A DNA stretch of 64,000 nt from Nonlabens arenilitoris. Lineage in GTDB: Bacteria > Bacteroidota > Bacteroidia > Flavobacteriales > Flavobacteriaceae. The translations under genes and the position numbers were made by a program. This document shows positions 62,865-64,000 of this stretch, in pieces. The notes under the pieces are model-generated. The model had not been told where the DNA came from. It saw nothing but the letters and a program-made list of their open reading frames with translations, and did not search any database. The DNA is taken from positions 1,315,501-1,379,500 of the forward strand of contig NZ_MTPW01000001.1 in the NCBI RefSeq assembly GCF_002954765.1. The letters run 5' to 3'. How positions within the stretch are numbered: the first letter of the stretch is position 1; each line of letters begins with the position of its first letter.

Positions 62865-63890
62865 ATGGCCTTACCGCAACGCATTATCGTTATCAGGCTC
62901 AGTGCCATGGGTGACGTGGCTATGTGTGTGCCTGTTTTACTTGCTTTGCAAAGAGATTATCCCAGTGTTGAGGTGATCACGCTTTCGCGAAAGCGATTTA
63001 AACCCATCTTATCACAAATACCTAACGTTACGTTTATAGAAGCTCAAGTAGACGATATACACAAAGGAATTCCCGGTTTGTGGAAACTAGCGAAAGAATT
63101 GAAAGAACTTCAACCACAAGCTATTGCAGATTTTCATAATGTGTTACGCACTAAAATGTTGCGTATATTTATGATGGGAATACCTAACGCTGTTATTAAT
63201 AAAGGTCGCGCAGAAAAAAAGCAATTAATTGATAACTCATCATTTTTTAAACCTCTTAAACATAGTACAGAGCGATATGCAGATGTATTGCGAGATCTAG
63301 GTTTTGAAATTCATTTAAAACAAGACGAGTTTCTTCTAAAAAGATCCATTTCTGCTCAAATACTTGAAAAAGTAGGCAAAAATTCTTCTAATTGGATAGG
63401 TTTTGCACCATTTGCTGCACATCGTACTAAGGCTGTAGGTCTAGAAAAAGCTACTGAAATTGCTCAAAAGGTTGCTGCAATGTCTAACGTCAATTTATTA
63501 TTATTTGGTGGTGGCAAAAAAGAAACCAGTGATCTAGCTCAAATGGCAAGCAGTGCAGATAATATTATCTCAATAGCAGGTAATTTAGATTTTGAAGAAG
63601 AGCTCAGTCTTATTTCAAATCTCGATGCTATGATTGCTATGGATAGTGGTAATGGTCACCTAGCAGCGATGTATGGTGTTCCTGTTATTACCCTATGGGG
63701 AAACACACATCCATATGCTGGTTTTGCACCTTATGCGCAGCCTATACAACGTCAACTTACTGTTAATAGAATAACTTATCCATTAGTTCCTACTTCTATT
63801 TTTGGTAATCAATTAGTGGACGGCTATGAAGATATTACTGATTCTATAGAGACTTCTCGCATTCTAGAAGAGTTGAAGAAGTTGTTGTAG
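62865..63890 (+). CDS. Glycosyltransferase family 9 (heptosyltransferase-like)
   Basis: A 341-residue GT-B enzyme of family 9 that adds ADP-heptose or a related sugar in lipopolysaccharide core synthesis. Seen: RIIVIRLSAMGDVAMCVPVLLAL (4-26), IADFHNVLRTKMLRIFMM, SSNWIGFAPFAAHRTKAVGLEKA (donor domain start) and DAMIAMDSGNGHLAAMYGVPVITLWGNTHP (about 254-283), the GT9 donor-binding block. It starts 1 base after DUF4254. A perfect palindrome (TLSRKRF) lies near residue 41. Confidence 0.93.
   Translation: MALPQRIIVIRLSAMGDVAMCVPVLLALQRDYPSVEVITLSRKRFKPILSQIPNVTFIEAQVDDIHKGIPGLWKLAKELKELQPQAIADFHNVLRTKMLRIFMMGIPNAVINKGRAEKKQLIDNSSFFKPLKHSTERYADVLRDLGFEIHLKQDEFLLKRSISAQILEKVGKNSSNWIGFAPFAAHRTKAVGLEKATEIAQKVAAMSNVNLLLFGGGKKETSDLAQMASSADNIISIAGNLDFEEELSLISNLDAMIAMDSGNGHLAAMYGVPVITLWGNTHPYAGFAPYAQPIQRQLTVNRITYPLVPTSIFGNQLVDGYEDITDSIETSRILEELKKLL
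62980..62995. repeat. Perfect palindrome copy inside the GT9 gene
   Basis: CGCTTTCGCGAAAGCG read in the frame giving LSRKR, in the acceptor domain. Confidence 0.9.
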
Positions 63891-63902
63891 GTAACTGCAT
63901 TT

Positions 63903-64000
63903 TTATTCCTGCCCAAAACTATACTCACGTTCCACTTTACAAATGCGCACGTGATACCATTTATACCAATCAGATTTACCTAAGCGTTGCGCCATTTGAT
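63903..64000 (-). CDS. Partial hypothetical gene, C-terminal end
   Basis: On the minus strand an open frame enters from the right edge and stops at 63903-63905. The last residues read QMAQRLGKSDWYKWYH followed by VRICKVEREYSFGQE. I do not recognise the family. It converges with the GT9 gene, 12 bases apart. Confidence 0.55.
   Translation of the reverse strand, partial: QMAQRLGKSDWYKWYHVRICKVEREYSFGQE

Noticed and set aside
1..64000. CRISPR array or insertion sequence
   Set aside because: No regularly spaced direct repeats and no transposase-like product were found; the palindrome copies are kilobases apart with unrelated sequence between them.

Overview
The window looks like chromosomal DNA of a marine member of the Flavobacteriaceae (Bacteroidota). 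The evidence is low GC, promoters of the TAnnTTTG type in front of many genes, few Shine-Dalgarno sites, and flavobacterial families (DUF4837, DUF4254, DUF4175, a TonB receptor, YtxH/holin cassette, AlkB). A genus such as Nonlabens or Dokdonia is a guess. No transposase, integrase, prophage or CRISPR array was seen.

Layout. 1-3.2 kb: the end of a frameshifted TonB receptor, then a minus-strand block (DUF2892, Crp/FNR regulator, GNAT enzyme, small hypotheticals, rpiB). 3.2-3.9 kb: a gene-free AT-rich region with four perfect DnaA boxes, proposed as oriC; transcription diverges from it. 4.2-19 kb: rnr, a small zinc-ribbon gene, lipoproteins, a LysE exporter, a JAMM-like lipoprotein broken by a frameshift, tRNA-Cys, folB, glnS, a YtxH/holin envelope cassette, an SPFH protein, gltX and alkB. 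19-25 kb: DUF4175 - ybeY - mnmG - methyltransferase, with two parS-like sites flanking mnmG. 26-36 kb: holB and pgk (divergent), an MltD-like transglycosylase, DUF4837, tatA, an M23 peptidase, a GH3 enzyme and a DUF6909-type protein. 36-58 kb: a surface polysaccharide locus with Wzz, dTDP-rhamnose genes rfbBACD, GDP-fucose genes gmd and fcl, an MBOAT/SGNH acylation pair, flippase, FkbM methyltransferase, glycosyltransferases, a broken Wzy-like polymerase, an O-antigen ligase, acetyltransferase, UDP-xylose synthase and the initiating phosphoglycosyltransferase. 58-64 kb: a CapK/PaaK-like ligase, purD, two membrane proteins, DUF4254 and a GT9 glycosyltransferase.

How it fits together. The proposed oriC (about 3.5 kb) and the parS sites (about 23-25 kb) are mutually supporting signs that this is the replication-origin region. 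The polysaccharide locus is nearly self-sufficient: nucleotide sugars, initiation, assembly, export, polymerisation, chain-length control and decoration.

The most striking signal is a 16-bp perfect palindrome, CGCTTTCGCGAAAGCG, present nine times exactly and six more times with one or two changes, spread through the window every 1-8 kb. Twelve of the fifteen copies lie inside genes and are read in all three frames (AFAKA, LSRKR or RFRES), so it is a DNA-level signal. A second theme is four frameshifts, each repaired by adding one base to a T or A run, all in surface-related genes: either phase variation or homopolymer under-calling.
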